Below are positions 26,711 to 36,781 of a DNA stretch of 64,000 nucleotides, piece by piece. Within the stretch, counting starts at the first letter, position 1. Every line of letters starts with the position of its first letter. Source of the DNA: Granulosicoccus antarcticus IMCC3135 (lineage in GTDB: Bacteria; Pseudomonadota; Gammaproteobacteria; Granulosicoccales; Granulosicoccaceae); NCBI RefSeq assembly GCF_002215215.1, contig NZ_CP018632.1:5018501-5082500 (forward strand). The letters run 5' to 3'. The notes under the pieces are model-generated. The model was not told the origin of the DNA. It saw only the letters and a program-made list of their open reading frames with translations, and did not search any database. The position numbers and the translations under genes are program-made.

Positions 26711-27961
26711 ATGGACGAATCTATTAAAACTGTTGGCATGGTCGGGTTAGGTTATATCGGCCTGCCCACCGCTGCCATCCTGGCCTCACGCGGACTTCAA
26801 GTCATTGGCATCGACGTCAATCAACATGCCGTGGATACGATAAACAAGGGCGCTGTTCATATCGTTGAACCGGATCTGGATATAGTCGTGCGCAGCGTCG
26901 TGACCACGGGAAATCTGCGTGCCACCACCACCGCCGAGCCAGCAGACGCTTTTCTTGTTGCCGTCCCCACACCGTTTAATGAGGACCGCACACCCGATCT
27001 TTCTTTCATAAGATCCGCGGCAATGGCCATTGCACCGGTACTCAAATGTGGCAACCTGGTTGTGCTGGAGTCAACCAGCCCTGTCGGAACGACAGAAAAA
27101 CTGGCCGAATGGCTGGCAACCGAACGTCCCGATCTCAGCTTCCCCCAAACAGCCGGAGTCAACGCCGATATTCAGGTTGCCTACTGCCCGGAACGCGTCT
27201 TGCCCGGACAAGTGCTTCAGGAGCTGGTCAACAACGATCGGGTTATTGGCGGCATGACCAGTCATTGTGCGGAGCGTGCCTCCACGCTGTATCAGATCTT
27301 CGTCAAGGGTGAATGCATTGTTACCAGTGCCCGCACTGCCGAATTGTGCAAGCTGACAGAAAACGCCTATCGCGACGTCAACATCGCCTTTGCCAACGAA
27401 ATGTCTCTGGTTTGCGATCCACTGGAAGTCAACGTCTGGGAACTGATAGAACTGGCCAATCGCCACCCTCGAGTGAACATACTGACCCCAGGCCCCGGAG
27501 TGGGAGGACACTGTATAGCGATCGACCCCTGGTTTATTGTTGACTCTGCCCCTGAACTGGCTCGACTGATCCGCACGGCCAGAGAGGTTAACGACTCAAA
27601 ACCAGAATTCGTTGTCGCCAAAATTCGAGAAAAGGCCAACCGATTCAAGACGCCAAGAATTGCCTGCTTTGGCTTATCCTTCAAGGCCAACATTGATGAT
27701 CTGCGCGAGAGTCCGGCTCTGCAAATAGTCAATAAACTGGCTAGCGAATCCATAGGCACGCTGCTGATTGTGGAGCCCAACATCAGGCAATTACCACCGT
27801 CATTAGCTGACAACCCGGCTGTGGAACTGGTGTCGCTGGAATATGCCTTGAAGCACTCCGATATCGTGGTAGGACTGGTTGACCACAGGGAGTTCAAGGT
27901 ACTGGACAGAACCGCTCTCAGTGAAACCATCGTCATAGATACACGCGGAATGTGGCGTTAG
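26711..27961 (+). CDS. wecC: UDP-N-acetyl-D-mannosamine dehydrogenase
   Basis: 416 residues. The Rossmann fingerprint GLGYIGLPTAAILASRG (residues 12-28) binds NAD. The central ESTSPVGTTEK block and GPGVGGHCIAIDPWF, which holds the catalytic Cys, assign it to the UDP-glucose/GDP-mannose dehydrogenase family. Adjacency to wecB makes UDP-ManNAc the likely substrate (two-step oxidation to the uronic acid). The start ATG lies 10 bp after the wecB stop. A Gln/Gly-type 6-dehydrogenase for another HexNAc is the main alternative. Confidence 0.9.
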   Translation: MDESIKTVGMVGLGYIGLPTAAILASRGLQVIGIDVNQHAVDTINKGAVHIVEPDLDIVVRSVVTTGNLRATTTAEPADAFLVAVPTPFNEDRTPDLSFIRSAAMAIAPVLKCGNLVVLESTSPVGTTEKLAEWLATERPDLSFPQTAGVNADIQVAYCPERVLPGQVLQELVNNDRVIGGMTSHCAERASTLYQIFVKGECIVTSARTAELCKLTENAYRDVNIAFANEMSLVCDPLEVNVWELIELANRHPRVNILTPGPGVGGHCIAIDPWFIVDSAPELARLIRTAREVNDSKPEFVVAKIREKANRFKTPRIACFGLSFKANIDDLRESPALQIVNKLASESIGTLLIVEPNIRQLPPSLADNPAVELVSLEYALKHSDIVVGLVDHREFKVLDRTALSETIVIDTRGMWR

Positions 27962-28085
27962 GAGCCTGAAAAGCGTTGCTCGCATCACATTATGCAATAC
28001 ACTTTCCGCGGTGAAGCTGGCTGCGTACAGCTCTTGCATCGTTTCGGTGACTGCCTCATCTCACGCTCCTTCAACCCCTGATTTA

Positions 28086-28107
28086 CGCACTGTCATCAAA
28101 CAGTGCG
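28086..28107. promoter_or_regulatory. Perfect 8-bp hairpin between wecC and tamA
   Basis: CGCACTGT (28086-28093) pairs with ACAGTGCG (28100-28107) around a 6-nt loop, 33 bp before the tamA start. There is no U-run. It could be a weak terminator for wecB-wecC or an operator/5' structure for tamA. Confidence 0.35.
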
Positions 28108-28140
28108 GAACTCGCCAGTCCTGCGACCTCTCATAAAGCC

Positions 28141-29892
28141 GTGAAATCCGACATTTTCAAGCTCAGTTGCAGCCTGGCACTGGCCAGCCTGATAGCGCTC
28201 TGCTCCGCAGGCGCCCTGGCCGCGGACACCAGCCTGTCCGTAACCGGGGTCAAGGGGGATCTGAAGAAAAATATCGAGCTGCTGGTCGGAACTCCTCCTC
28301 CAAGCGCAGATGCACGCAAGTTACGGCGTTACATTGCCGATCTTGAGCCGCAAAGTGCTATCGCACTGAATGCTCTGGGCTACTATGCCGCCGATATCAA
28401 CGTCAGCCAGAAAACGAGTGCAGGCAATACGATCATCACGGTCAACGTCACACCCAACAAGCCAGTTCTGATCAATCAGATCGACATCACCCTTGATGGC
28501 GAAGGCAATGATGATCCGTCATATAAAAGAGTGCTTGATGAGCTGCCCATTCGCAAGGGCGCTATCTTTGTGTCAGGTGCCTACGAGTCGACCAAGTCGA
28601 CCCTCAGAGATCAGGCGCAGGATCTGGGCTATTTTCAGTTCAATTTCACCGAGTCTACCGTCAAGGTCAGCCGGCGTAAATTGACCGCTGACATCAAGCT
28701 GACAGCCGATACGGGGCCTCGCTACACCTTCGGTGATATCGTCTTCGAAGAGACGCTACTGAGTCGCGCCTTCCTTGATCGATGGGTACCGTTTGAGAAG
28801 GGTGACCTCTATGAGTCCGGTCTGACAGGAGAGCTGACCCAGAACCTGCAGAACAGTGGCTATTTCAAGAGTGTCCGGGTACTACCTTTGCAGGATCGGC
28901 GCTACGGCACCGAAGTGCCCGTCAAGGTTGATCTGATTCGCAAGGACAACAATGAAGTCGGCATCGGCATCGGTTACGCGACCGATACACGCCTGCGCAC
29001 AAAACTGACCTGGGGCAAACCCTTGATAAACCGCCGCGGTCACTCCGTGACCACGCAGCTTGGTTTGGCAGCAGAGCAGCAAAATGTGAGCATTGCCTAC
29101 CGCATTCCACGACGCAATGAGCCCCTGTACAACTACTGGGGCATCGAGTACGGATTGCTCAACGACATCACAGGTGACACCGACAGTTTTCTCAGCACAC
29201 TGAACTTTCAACGGGTATCACGCACCTCCAATCAGTGGATCGAATCGCTGTTCCTGCGCTGGGAACGAGAAACCTTCACCGCTGGCGAAACCGAAGAAAA
29301 AACTGATCTGGTCCTGCCCGGCTTCAGCTATCAGCGTAGCCGAAGCAAAGGCAGCCCTTTCCCGACCTGGGGACAATCCTTTAGCCTGCAGATGATGGCT
29401 GGCTCGAAAGAGCTCTTGTCGACAATCGACTTTTTCAAGACCGTTGGCAGTTTTCGCTACCTGCGCGCCCTGTCTGAACGCAACACCGCCATAGCCAACT
29501 TCCAGCTAGGCGCCATCCAGTCCAATGACTATCCCAGAGTGCCGGTATCCCAACGTTTTTTTGCCGGTGGTGACAGAAGTGTTCGTGGCTTCCAGTACAA
29601 GGATATTTCGCCCAAGGACACCGACGGCGATGCCATTGGTGGCCGCTTCCTGGAAGTGGCGAGCCTGGAGTACAACTATCGTTTCCTGGATCTGTGGAGC
29701 GGTGCCCTGTTCACTGATGCTGGCCGAGTATTCAACTCGTACAAATCAGATGTCGGATATAGCGTTGGCGCAGGCTTCGGCATTCGCTGGCAATCACCTG
29801 TCGGCCCGTTTCGTGTGGATCTGGCGCGACCGATCAGCGATGGTGATGGCAGCGCATGGCGAGTGCATTTGTCGCTGGGATCGGAATTCTAG
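28141..29892 (+). CDS. tamA: Translocation and assembly module outer-membrane protein TamA (Omp85 family)
   Basis: 583 residues from GTG 28141, with a Sec signal peptide (ALASLIALCSAGALAADT). POTRA-like domains cover about 30-270, and the 16-stranded barrel follows. The Omp85 L6 signature GGDRSVRGF and the C-terminal strand ending in LGSEF are visible. With TamB it forms the TAM complex that helps insert outer-membrane proteins and has been linked to phospholipid transport. The stop is 2 bp before the tamB start, the usual tamAB order. Confidence 0.93.
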   Translation: MKSDIFKLSCSLALASLIALCSAGALAADTSLSVTGVKGDLKKNIELLVGTPPPSADARKLRRYIADLEPQSAIALNALGYYAADINVSQKTSAGNTIITVNVTPNKPVLINQIDITLDGEGNDDPSYKRVLDELPIRKGAIFVSGAYESTKSTLRDQAQDLGYFQFNFTESTVKVSRRKLTADIKLTADTGPRYTFGDIVFEETLLSRAFLDRWVPFEKGDLYESGLTGELTQNLQNSGYFKSVRVLPLQDRRYGTEVPVKVDLIRKDNNEVGIGIGYATDTRLRTKLTWGKPLINRRGHSVTTQLGLAAEQQNVSIAYRIPRRNEPLYNYWGIEYGLLNDITGDTDSFLSTLNFQRVSRTSNQWIESLFLRWERETFTAGETEEKTDLVLPGFSYQRSRSKGSPFPTWGQSFSLQMMAGSKELLSTIDFFKTVGSFRYLRALSERNTAIANFQLGAIQSNDYPRVPVSQRFFAGGDRSVRGFQYKDISPKDTDGDAIGGRFLEVASLEYNYRFLDLWSGALFTDAGRVFNSYKSDVGYSVGAGFGIRWQSPVGPFRVDLARPISDGDGSAWRVHLSLGSEF

Positions 29893-29894
29893 GC

Positions 29895-32800
29895 ATGAAA
29901 CGACTATTCAAATGGCTGAGCCGATCGCTCCTTGGCATCCTGGCATTACTGCTATTGATCCTGGGTATTGCCTGGTTTCTATTGGGAAGCGATAAGGGTT
30001 TTTCTTTTCTCAGCAGCCAGATATCGACACGTATTGAAGGGCTGGAACTCAACGCTGTCTCCGGTAATCTGAGCGATGGCATCCGTAGTGAGGACATCAG
30101 CTTCAACAACGATGCCATGGCAATCAGTGCCCGCGGCGTGGACACTGAATGGCGACTAAGCTGCCTGCGAGAGCGCGAGTTCTGCCTGGACAGAATCATC
30201 ATTGATGAGCTTGATGTGGAAACCTTTGCCACCGACAAGCCTGTTGAGGAACCTGCCAGCGGCCCTATTGTCCTGCCGACGATCAAGCTTCCGATTGACG
30301 TTACTGTCAAAGAGGTCCTGATTCGTAAACTCAGCTTCAAGGCAGCCGGGGATGCCCCTGCGCAAGTGCTGGAAAACATCAGACTGTCGGCCAACACGGA
30401 AGGCAGCCAGCTGACACTGGAAAATGTCTCAGCCAGCTATCAGGACTATGACGCGCAGCTTGCCGGCACGCTCGATCTTGACGGTGATTATCCATTGGAT
30501 CTGGTGCTGACACTGAATGCCAAGGACCTGATTCCGGATGAGCTGCCTGAAGGCGAAGGTGCCCAGGCGGCAACTGTTACGGCAAAGCTCAGCAATACGC
30601 TGCGCGAGCTGCAAATAGACACACACGTTGCAGGCACGGTGAACGCCTCATTGAGTGGATCAGTCATGCCACTGGAGAAGAACCTGCCCGCCACACTAAG
30701 GCTGAGCAGCCCGCAACTGGGATGGCCCATTATTTCCCATCAGCAGGCAAAGGCTGAAAAGCTCGTTGCCGACATAGACGGCACACTTGACGATTACAAA
30801 CTGAAGATCACCACACGCCTTACTGGCGAACAAGTGCCTGCGACCGATCTGTCCATCGCCGGAGTTGCTAATACCGAGCGTGTGAAACTCCCCGATATCG
30901 CAGTGAAGACCCTGGGGGGTACCGCGAAAGCATCAGCCAATGTGTCCTGGAAAGACTTGCTGATCTGGGATACTAACTGGGTCATCAAGAATATCGACCC
31001 CTCGCTGCAAATTCCAGAGGTGAGCGGCAAACTGGACGGCAACATCAAGGCCTCGGGACGCGTTGAAAATGGCAACTGGACGCTGAACCTTCCCACCGCA
31101 AAAATCAACGGTACCTTGCGCAACTACCCGTTTACGCTGGATGCCAAACTGTCCAAGGGACTTGACGATATCTGGCTGATTGACAAGGTGATACTGAACA
31201 ACGATCAGAACCAGATCAACGCATCGGGCAAGATCAGTGATCGTTGGAACCTCAACGCCCTGCTCAAGCTGCCACAATTGCAGAACCTGCTGCCCGAACT
31301 TGCCGGAGGCTTTGATGCCAAACTGGCCGTTACCGGAGCTCTGGCGACACCGAGTATTGACTTGAATGCCAGTTCATCAGTCATCAAGTACAACGATCTT
31401 CTGGTGAAAGGCATCAGCATCAATGCCGATATCAACGAGCTGTTTGTCAAACCCAGCGACATGAAGATTGCCGTGGGCACTATTCAAACCGGCGGGCAGG
31501 AAATAAACAATACACGCCTGGCTCTGACGGGCAAACGCACTCAACATCAACTGACACTGTTTGCGGACGGCCCCGATGCCACAGCCATTGACCTGATAGC
31601 CAGCGGCAAACTCAACGATAGCTTCGACTGGGATGGCTCCCTCGACAAGGTGCGACTGGAAGTGCCTGCTCATACCATCCGACTGAATGGGCCAACCGAT
31701 CTGAGCTGGAACAATACCTTGAAACAGTTTGCCGTCGACGCCCATTGCTGGGTCACCGAAGGCAGCAATCTATGCCTGGAAAACAAGGTGCTTGCCGAGC
31801 CCAACGGCACCGCGACCATCACCCTGGATCAGTATGCCTTGAAGCGTCTGGAACCCTTCCTGCCTGCCGAGACATCATTGCAGGGCAGCCTGGAAATGGA
31901 TGCCACCGTCAATTGGGGCGATGACCAGCCCGGCGGTTACTCGGCGGCTATCGATACGCGAATTTCTGATGGCGGTGCGCAGGTTACCGATGCGAACGAC
32001 CACCCGGTGACCTTCAGCTATGAAGAGCTGACACTGAACACACGCATGAACCCCGAGTCGGTGGAAGCCGACATCGCTTTGAAATCAAAGAACCTGGGGC
32101 AAGCCGATATTTCCCTGATGCTGGACCCTGCCGGTGAAGAAAAACCAATCAAGGGCACGCTTGCACTAAACGGGCTCGATATCAGTGTGGCAAAAGCCTT
32201 CTTGCCTGATTTTGACGAAGTATCCGGCACCATCAGCCTGAACGGTGATCTTTCGGGCATCCTGACCGACCCCAGGTTCGATGGAGTACTGAAACTCGAC
32301 AACCCCAGACTGCGAGCTGAAGCTCTACCTTTACCGCTCACCGGCGGCCAGATCCTGGCAACCGTCAAAGGCAAGCGCGCCATTATCACCGGCAAGCTCA
32401 ATAGCGATGAAGGTGCCATTAAAATTGATGGCAGCGCCAACTGGCAACAGAGCAGCGCCTGGCGTGCCGAGGTGTCGCTCAATGGCGAAAACCTCAATGT
32501 ACAAAGCGAGCCACTGCAAGAATCGAGCATCAGTCACAAGATAAGAATAGGAGCACAGCCGGGCATTATTCGTATCAACGGCGACATCACTATTCCCATG
32601 GCGGTGATCAATGTCGATGACTTACCCGAAGGTGCTGCCAGTGTCTCCCCTGACATCGTGATCATCGAAGATATTGTAGAGGACGCCCCTGCCTCACAAA
32701 AAGCGAAAGCCGGCGATACCAAAATCCTGGTCGGACTCAATGTCTCACTAGGAGACAAGGTCAGTCTGTCTGCCTATGGCCTGAACGCAAGGCTGACGGG

Positions 32801-33434
32801 CGATATGAGCGTGAAGATGAACAGCCCTAACCCGCTACAACTCGGTGGCGAGATAGAGGTGGTTGACGGCATCTACAAACAGTATGGGCAGAACCTGGAG
32901 GCCAACGGCAAAATCCTGTTCGTGGGCCCTGTCAACCAGACTCGTCTGGCCATTGATGCCGTGCGCGAAATCGACTCGGACGACGACGACCGAACAGCAG
33001 GCCTGCGCATACAGGGCACCGTGGCTGAGCCGGAGATCACCCTGTTCACTGAACCCAGTGATAAATCTGAAGATGCCATCTTGTCTTATATCGTATTGGG
33101 ACGAGATATCAATGAGGCCAGTGACCAGGAAGCCAACTTGCTGGCAACCGCCGCCCTTGCATTGACCGTCAAAGGTGGCCGCAACATTGCAGGCGGCATC
33201 GCCAATGCGCTGGGTGTCGAAGACTTCGCCCTCGAGACTCGCGGCAGTGGTAACGATACCGAGCTGGTGGTCAGTGGCCGACTCAACGAAAGGCTTCTGG
33301 TGCGCTATGGTCGCAGTGTTTTCGAACCGACCAGTACCCTGTATCTGCGCTACGATCTGACCAAGAAGCTCTACCTTGAGGCGGCACAGGGCGCAGAAGA
33401 TGCGGTTGACCTGTTCTATTCCTTCTCGTTCTGA
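29895..33434 (+). CDS. tamB: Translocation and assembly module inner-membrane-anchored protein TamB
   Basis: 1179 residues from ATG 29895, directly after the tamA stop; an upstream in-frame start inside tamA is less likely. One N-terminal membrane helix (LGILALLLLILGIAWFLLG) is followed by a long beta-rich periplasmic taco of repeated strands. The C-terminal DUF490/TamB domain (about 830-1179) contains LQLGGEIEVVDGIYKQYGQN and ends in DLFYSFSF, the Phe end that docks into TamA. It is an AsmA-like bridge between membranes. Length is within the usual range (about 1200-1300). Confidence 0.92.
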   Translation: MKRLFKWLSRSLLGILALLLLILGIAWFLLGSDKGFSFLSSQISTRIEGLELNAVSGNLSDGIRSEDISFNNDAMAISARGVDTEWRLSCLREREFCLDRIIIDELDVETFATDKPVEEPASGPIVLPTIKLPIDVTVKEVLIRKLSFKAAGDAPAQVLENIRLSANTEGSQLTLENVSASYQDYDAQLAGTLDLDGDYPLDLVLTLNAKDLIPDELPEGEGAQAATVTAKLSNTLRELQIDTHVAGTVNASLSGSVMPLEKNLPATLRLSSPQLGWPIISHQQAKAEKLVADIDGTLDDYKLKITTRLTGEQVPATDLSIAGVANTERVKLPDIAVKTLGGTAKASANVSWKDLLIWDTNWVIKNIDPSLQIPEVSGKLDGNIKASGRVENGNWTLNLPTAKINGTLRNYPFTLDAKLSKGLDDIWLIDKVILNNDQNQINASGKISDRWNLNALLKLPQLQNLLPELAGGFDAKLAVTGALATPSIDLNASSSVIKYNDLLVKGISINADINELFVKPSDMKIAVGTIQTGGQEINNTRLALTGKRTQHQLTLFADGPDATAIDLIASGKLNDSFDWDGSLDKVRLEVPAHTIRLNGPTDLSWNNTLKQFAVDAHCWVTEGSNLCLENKVLAEPNGTATITLDQYALKRLEPFLPAETSLQGSLEMDATVNWGDDQPGGYSAAIDTRISDGGAQVTDANDHPVTFSYEELTLNTRMNPESVEADIALKSKNLGQADISLMLDPAGEEKPIKGTLALNGLDISVAKAFLPDFDEVSGTISLNGDLSGILTDPRFDGVLKLDNPRLRAEALPLPLTGGQILATVKGKRAIITGKLNSDEGAIKIDGSANWQQSSAWRAEVSLNGENLNVQSEPLQESSISHKIRIGAQPGIIRINGDITIPMAVINVDDLPEGAASVSPDIVIIEDIVEDAPASQKAKAGDTKILVGLNVSLGDKVSLSAYGLNARLTGDMSVKMNSPNPLQLGGEIEVVDGIYKQYGQNLEANGKILFVGPVNQTRLAIDAVREIDSDDDDRTAGLRIQGTVAEPEITLFTEPSDKSEDAILSYIVLGRDINEASDQEANLLATAALALTVKGGRNIAGGIANALGVEDFALETRGSGNDTELVVSGRLNERLLVRYGRSVFEPTSTLYLRYDLTKKLYLEAAQGAEDAVDLFYSFSF

Positions 33435-33575
33435 CGGGCAAGACACCTTCTCGCAGACAGCAGACGGGAGCCGCAAGCACAAGGCAGCAGCGAGCCACCA
33501 GCGACAGCTGTTGGCACGACGAGTCGGTCTGCGCTTTACGATACACTGTGCAGACCGAACAATGACTAGCAAATC
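33435..33575. other. tamB-rnd spacer
   Basis: 141 bp of GC-rich sequence with no clear terminator or promoter. TTTACGATACACTG around 33536-33549 is a possible weak -10 region for rnd. Confidence 0.25.
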
Positions 33576-34754
33576 ATGGCCAATCCGACTGATCCGGATG
33601 CACTTTATGAAAGTGCCTTGTACATAGACACGGCCGAAGCACTGGCCGATCTGTGTACCCAATTGCGCACCCGCCCCTATGTTGCGATTGATACCGAATT
33701 TCTGCGCGAACGCACCTACCGGCCAGAGCTTTGCCTGGTCCAGGTCAAGCATGATGAACTGCTCGCCTGCATCGACACCATCGCCATTGATGATCTGAGC
33801 GCCCTGACCGGCCTGCTACTGGATCAGTCTGTCACCAAGGTCTTCCATGCCGCCTCACAGGATCTGGAAATCTTCTACCTGCTGGCCAAAGAGGTTCCCA
33901 CACCACTTTTCGACACGCAGATTGCAGCCCCGCTGCTGGGTTACAACGAACAGATTGGCTATGGCAACCTGGTGAATGAGCATCTGGGGGTGGAGCTGGC
34001 CAAGACCCATACCCGCGCTGACTGGACACGCCGCCCACTACCCGCACAGCAGATCCGATACGCCCTGGATGACGTCATCTATCTGGAAGCGCTGTATATC
34101 GACATGCACAAGCAGCTCAAGCAAATGGGTCGACTAAGCTGGCTGCAGCCAGAGTTCGATGAAGCGGCGCGCGAGGAAAAGTACGAGCAACCTGCCGCTG
34201 AACGCTGGAAGAAGATTCGCAATATCCAGCGCTACAAGGGCCCCGCCCTGTCCATCATCCAGCAACTGGCCAAGTGGCGCGAAATCAAGGCACGCGAGAC
34301 CAACCAGCCACGCAACTGGTTACTCAAGGACGATGTTCTGCTCAATATTGCCCAGCAACAGCCAGACTCTGCAGAAGAGCTATCCCACATCCGTAGCCTG
34401 GAACGTAAAACCCGCGATCGGTTTGGATCAGAGATCCTGCAGATCGTCGCCACCGCCAAGGACCAGACTCCTGAGCCACTACCGCCCTTTGCCAAGAAAC
34501 AGAAACTCAACGGTGGCAACCTTGCGCGTCTGCAATTGCTCAACGCCTGGGTCCATCAACGCGGTGAGGAACTGGATATTGCGCCGGCGCTACTGGCTCC
34601 TCAGAAAATTCTGGAAAAAATGGTCACCGGTGACGGGCGAGCAGCACTCAGTGGCTGGCGTGACCCCTTGTTAGGTGACGATCTGACGGCCTTGCTGGAA
34701 GGTCGTGCGGTCCTGACCGGCACCAAAACGGGATTGAAGTTGACTCCAGCCTGA
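33576..34754 (+). CDS. rnd: Ribonuclease D
   Basis: 392 residues. The DEDDy exonuclease motifs are visible: AIDTEFLRERTY (D and E of ExoI) near residues 37-48, FHAASQDLEIF (ExoII) near 90-100 and RYALDDVIYLEALY (ExoIII, with the Tyr) near 165-178. Two HRDC-like helical regions fill the C-terminal half (about 205-380). RNase D trims tRNA 3' ends. It is a stand-alone gene between tamB and the DAHP synthase gene. Confidence 0.93.
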   Translation: MANPTDPDALYESALYIDTAEALADLCTQLRTRPYVAIDTEFLRERTYRPELCLVQVKHDELLACIDTIAIDDLSALTGLLLDQSVTKVFHAASQDLEIFYLLAKEVPTPLFDTQIAAPLLGYNEQIGYGNLVNEHLGVELAKTHTRADWTRRPLPAQQIRYALDDVIYLEALYIDMHKQLKQMGRLSWLQPEFDEAAREEKYEQPAAERWKKIRNIQRYKGPALSIIQQLAKWREIKARETNQPRNWLLKDDVLLNIAQQQPDSAEELSHIRSLERKTRDRFGSEILQIVATAKDQTPEPLPPFAKKQKLNGGNLARLQLLNAWVHQRGEELDIAPALLAPQKILEKMVTGDGRAALSGWRDPLLGDDLTALLEGRAVLTGTKTGLKLTPA

Positions 34755-34769
34755 CGAATGTGGAACGCT

Positions 34770-34804
34770 GGTGTAATCTTGGCGAGTTAGCCAAGATTCA
34801 CACC
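34770..34804. promoter_or_regulatory. Near-perfect 14-bp inverted repeat upstream of the DAHP synthase gene
   Basis: GGTGTAATCTTGGC (34770-34783), loop gagtta, GCCAAGATTCACACC (34790-34804): every base pairs except one bulged C in the right arm. It lies 15 bp after the rnd stop and 19 bp before the next ATG. With no U-run it may be an operator or an mRNA leader structure controlling the aromatic pathway gene rather than a simple terminator. Confidence 0.5.
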
Positions 34805-34823
34805 TGCGAGTAAACGAGTTTTC

Positions 34824-35909
34824 ATGACTGCCTCCAACACTGCCGCCGTTCTCAACCGCCCTCTGTCCAATACCAACATATTGGCAGAAAAGACTCTGAT
34901 ATCGCCCGACGAACTGCGATCACGCTATCCACGTTCCGAAAAAGCCAGTCAGACCATCGAAGCGGGACGTGCCAGCGTTGAAGCCATTCTTGATGGTGAA
35001 GACAAGCGCATATTGGTTGTTGTCGGCCCCTGCTCCATTCACGATGTGGATACAGCAAAGGAATATGCAGAGCGCTTGATGGGCCTGCGCGAAAAGGTCA
35101 GCGACCGTATTGAAGTGGTCATGCGGGTCTATTTTGAAAAGCCGCGTACAACCGTGGGCTGGAAAGGCCTGATCAATGATCCTCACCTGGATGACAGCTT
35201 CGATATCGAGACAGGCTTGTCCCGTGCACGCGAGCTGCTGGTATGGCTGGCCGATAGAGGCATGCCTACGGGCACTGAAGCACTGGATCCTATCAGCCCA
35301 CAATACCTGTCCGATCTTTTCACCTGGTCAGCCATTGGCGCACGCACTACCGAGTCTCAAACACACCGGGAGATGTCCAGCGGACTCTCAACGGCGGTGG
35401 GATTCAAGAACGGTACCGACGGCGGCCTCACCGTCGCTGTCAATGCCATGCAATCGGCTGCTAACCCTCACAGTTTCCTGGGTATCGATTCCAAAGGCCA
35501 GGCAACGGTTCTGAAAACCCGCGGCAACGCCTACGGACATGTGATTCTGCGCGGTGGCAACGAAGGTCCCAACTACGATTCAGTCAATGTATCGATCGCA
35601 GAAGAAGCCATGAGCAAGGCCGGACTGCCTCTGCGCATCATGATCGACTGCTCACACGCCAATGCCAACAAAGACCACAAGCGCCAGCCGCTGGTAGCCC
35701 ATAACGTTGCAGACCAACTGGCTGCCGGTAATGATTCCATCATCGGCATCATGCTCGAGTCTCACCTGCATGCTGGCAACCAGTCCCTGAAGGATCCGAA
35801 AGATCTGGTTCATGGCGTGTCCATCACCGATGCCTGCATTGATTGGGAAACCACAGAAAAGCTGATGATGGAACTGCACGGTGTACTGGCAGCTCGAGTT
35901 GGCAAATAG
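34824..35909 (+). CDS. aroG: 3-deoxy-7-phosphoheptulonate (DAHP) synthase, class I
   Basis: 361 residues, type I alpha (AroFGH) class. VVGPCSIHD near residues 66-74, RVYFEKPRTTVGWKGLINDP near 94-113 and GFKNGTDGGLTVA near 193-205 are present, and CSHANANKDH near the C-terminus supplies metal/substrate ligands. It condenses PEP and erythrose 4-phosphate as the first step of aromatic amino acid synthesis. Which of the Phe-, Tyr- or Trp-sensitive forms it is cannot be told, so the aroG symbol is generic. It is followed by cmoA after 30 bp from the chosen start. Confidence 0.92.
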   Translation: MTASNTAAVLNRPLSNTNILAEKTLISPDELRSRYPRSEKASQTIEAGRASVEAILDGEDKRILVVVGPCSIHDVDTAKEYAERLMGLREKVSDRIEVVMRVYFEKPRTTVGWKGLINDPHLDDSFDIETGLSRARELLVWLADRGMPTGTEALDPISPQYLSDLFTWSAIGARTTESQTHREMSSGLSTAVGFKNGTDGGLTVAVNAMQSAANPHSFLGIDSKGQATVLKTRGNAYGHVILRGGNEGPNYDSVNVSIAEEAMSKAGLPLRIMIDCSHANANKDHKRQPLVAHNVADQLAAGNDSIIGIMLESHLHAGNQSLKDPKDLVHGVSITDACIDWETTEKLMMELHGVLAARVGK

Positions 35910-35939
35910 TCACGACAAGGATTGCGAGAAATAAAGCCG

Positions 35940-36737
35940 ATGAGTAACAGTGATTCTGCCGCCGGAGTGCGTGATTCGCTTTTTGCGGCGCCACTGGGAG
36001 ATATCGAGGGGTTCCGCTTCAACCAGTCCGTTGTTGATGTATTCCCCGACATGCTAAGGCGTTCGGTACCTGGCTACGAATCCATCATCGCCCAATCGGC
36101 GTTGCTGGCCAGTCGCTATGTCCAGCCCAACAGTCATTTGTATGACTTGGGCTCATCGCTGGGTGCCACCTCGATTGCCATGCGCGATGCGCTGATGAAA
36201 AAAGAGGCGGCCTCCAGCATTGGCTGCCAGATTCATGCAATCGACAACGCTGGCGCCATGATTGCCGCCAGTCGCCAGTTAATTGAGCTGCATGACGGGC
36301 AAAAGACGGCACAAACTCAGCAAGCGGTGCCCATCGTACTGCACGAAGCCAATCTGGAAGAACACCCACTGACGGATGCCTCAGTGGTTGCCATGAACTT
36401 TACCTTGCAGTTCGTCAACCCCGACGCTCGCAGCGACTTGATGCAGAAGATTGCAACGGCCCTCAGACCCGGAGGCGTGTTGATACTGAGTGAAAAAGTC
36501 AGATTCGACGATGCTATCGTTAATGATATGCACATTGATATGTACCACGCGTTCAAGAGCCGCAATGGCTATTCTGATCTGGAAATCAGTCAGAAACGAA
36601 CGGCACTGGAAAACGTACTGGTGCCTGATACGCTGGAACAGCATCGGGATCGACTGCTGGGCAGTGGCTTTGCCCATTGCACGGTCTGGTTCCAGTGTTT
36701 CAACTTCGCCTCCCTGATTGCCATCAAGGGCTCGTAA
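35940..36737 (+). CDS. cmoA: Carboxy-S-adenosyl-L-methionine synthase CmoA
   Basis: 265 residues from ATG 35940; a TTG start at 35922 is possible. The SAM-binding YDLGSSLGATSIAMRDAL segment near residues 62-79, IHAIDNAGAMIAASR, and NFTLQFV near 156 match CmoA. It makes carboxy-SAM from SAM and prephenate, used by CmoB for the wobble modification cmo5U34 of tRNA. cmoB follows at 36782, the usual order. Confidence 0.93.
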   Translation: MSNSDSAAGVRDSLFAAPLGDIEGFRFNQSVVDVFPDMLRRSVPGYESIIAQSALLASRYVQPNSHLYDLGSSLGATSIAMRDALMKKEAASSIGCQIHAIDNAGAMIAASRQLIELHDGQKTAQTQQAVPIVLHEANLEEHPLTDASVVAMNFTLQFVNPDARSDLMQKIATALRPGGVLILSEKVRFDDAIVNDMHIDMYHAFKSRNGYSDLEISQKRTALENVLVPDTLEQHRDRLLGSGFAHCTVWFQCFNFASLIAIKGS

Positions 36738-36781
36738 TACCCGGGAGGTCATCAAACCTCGCCACCAAAGAACTGCTTTTC

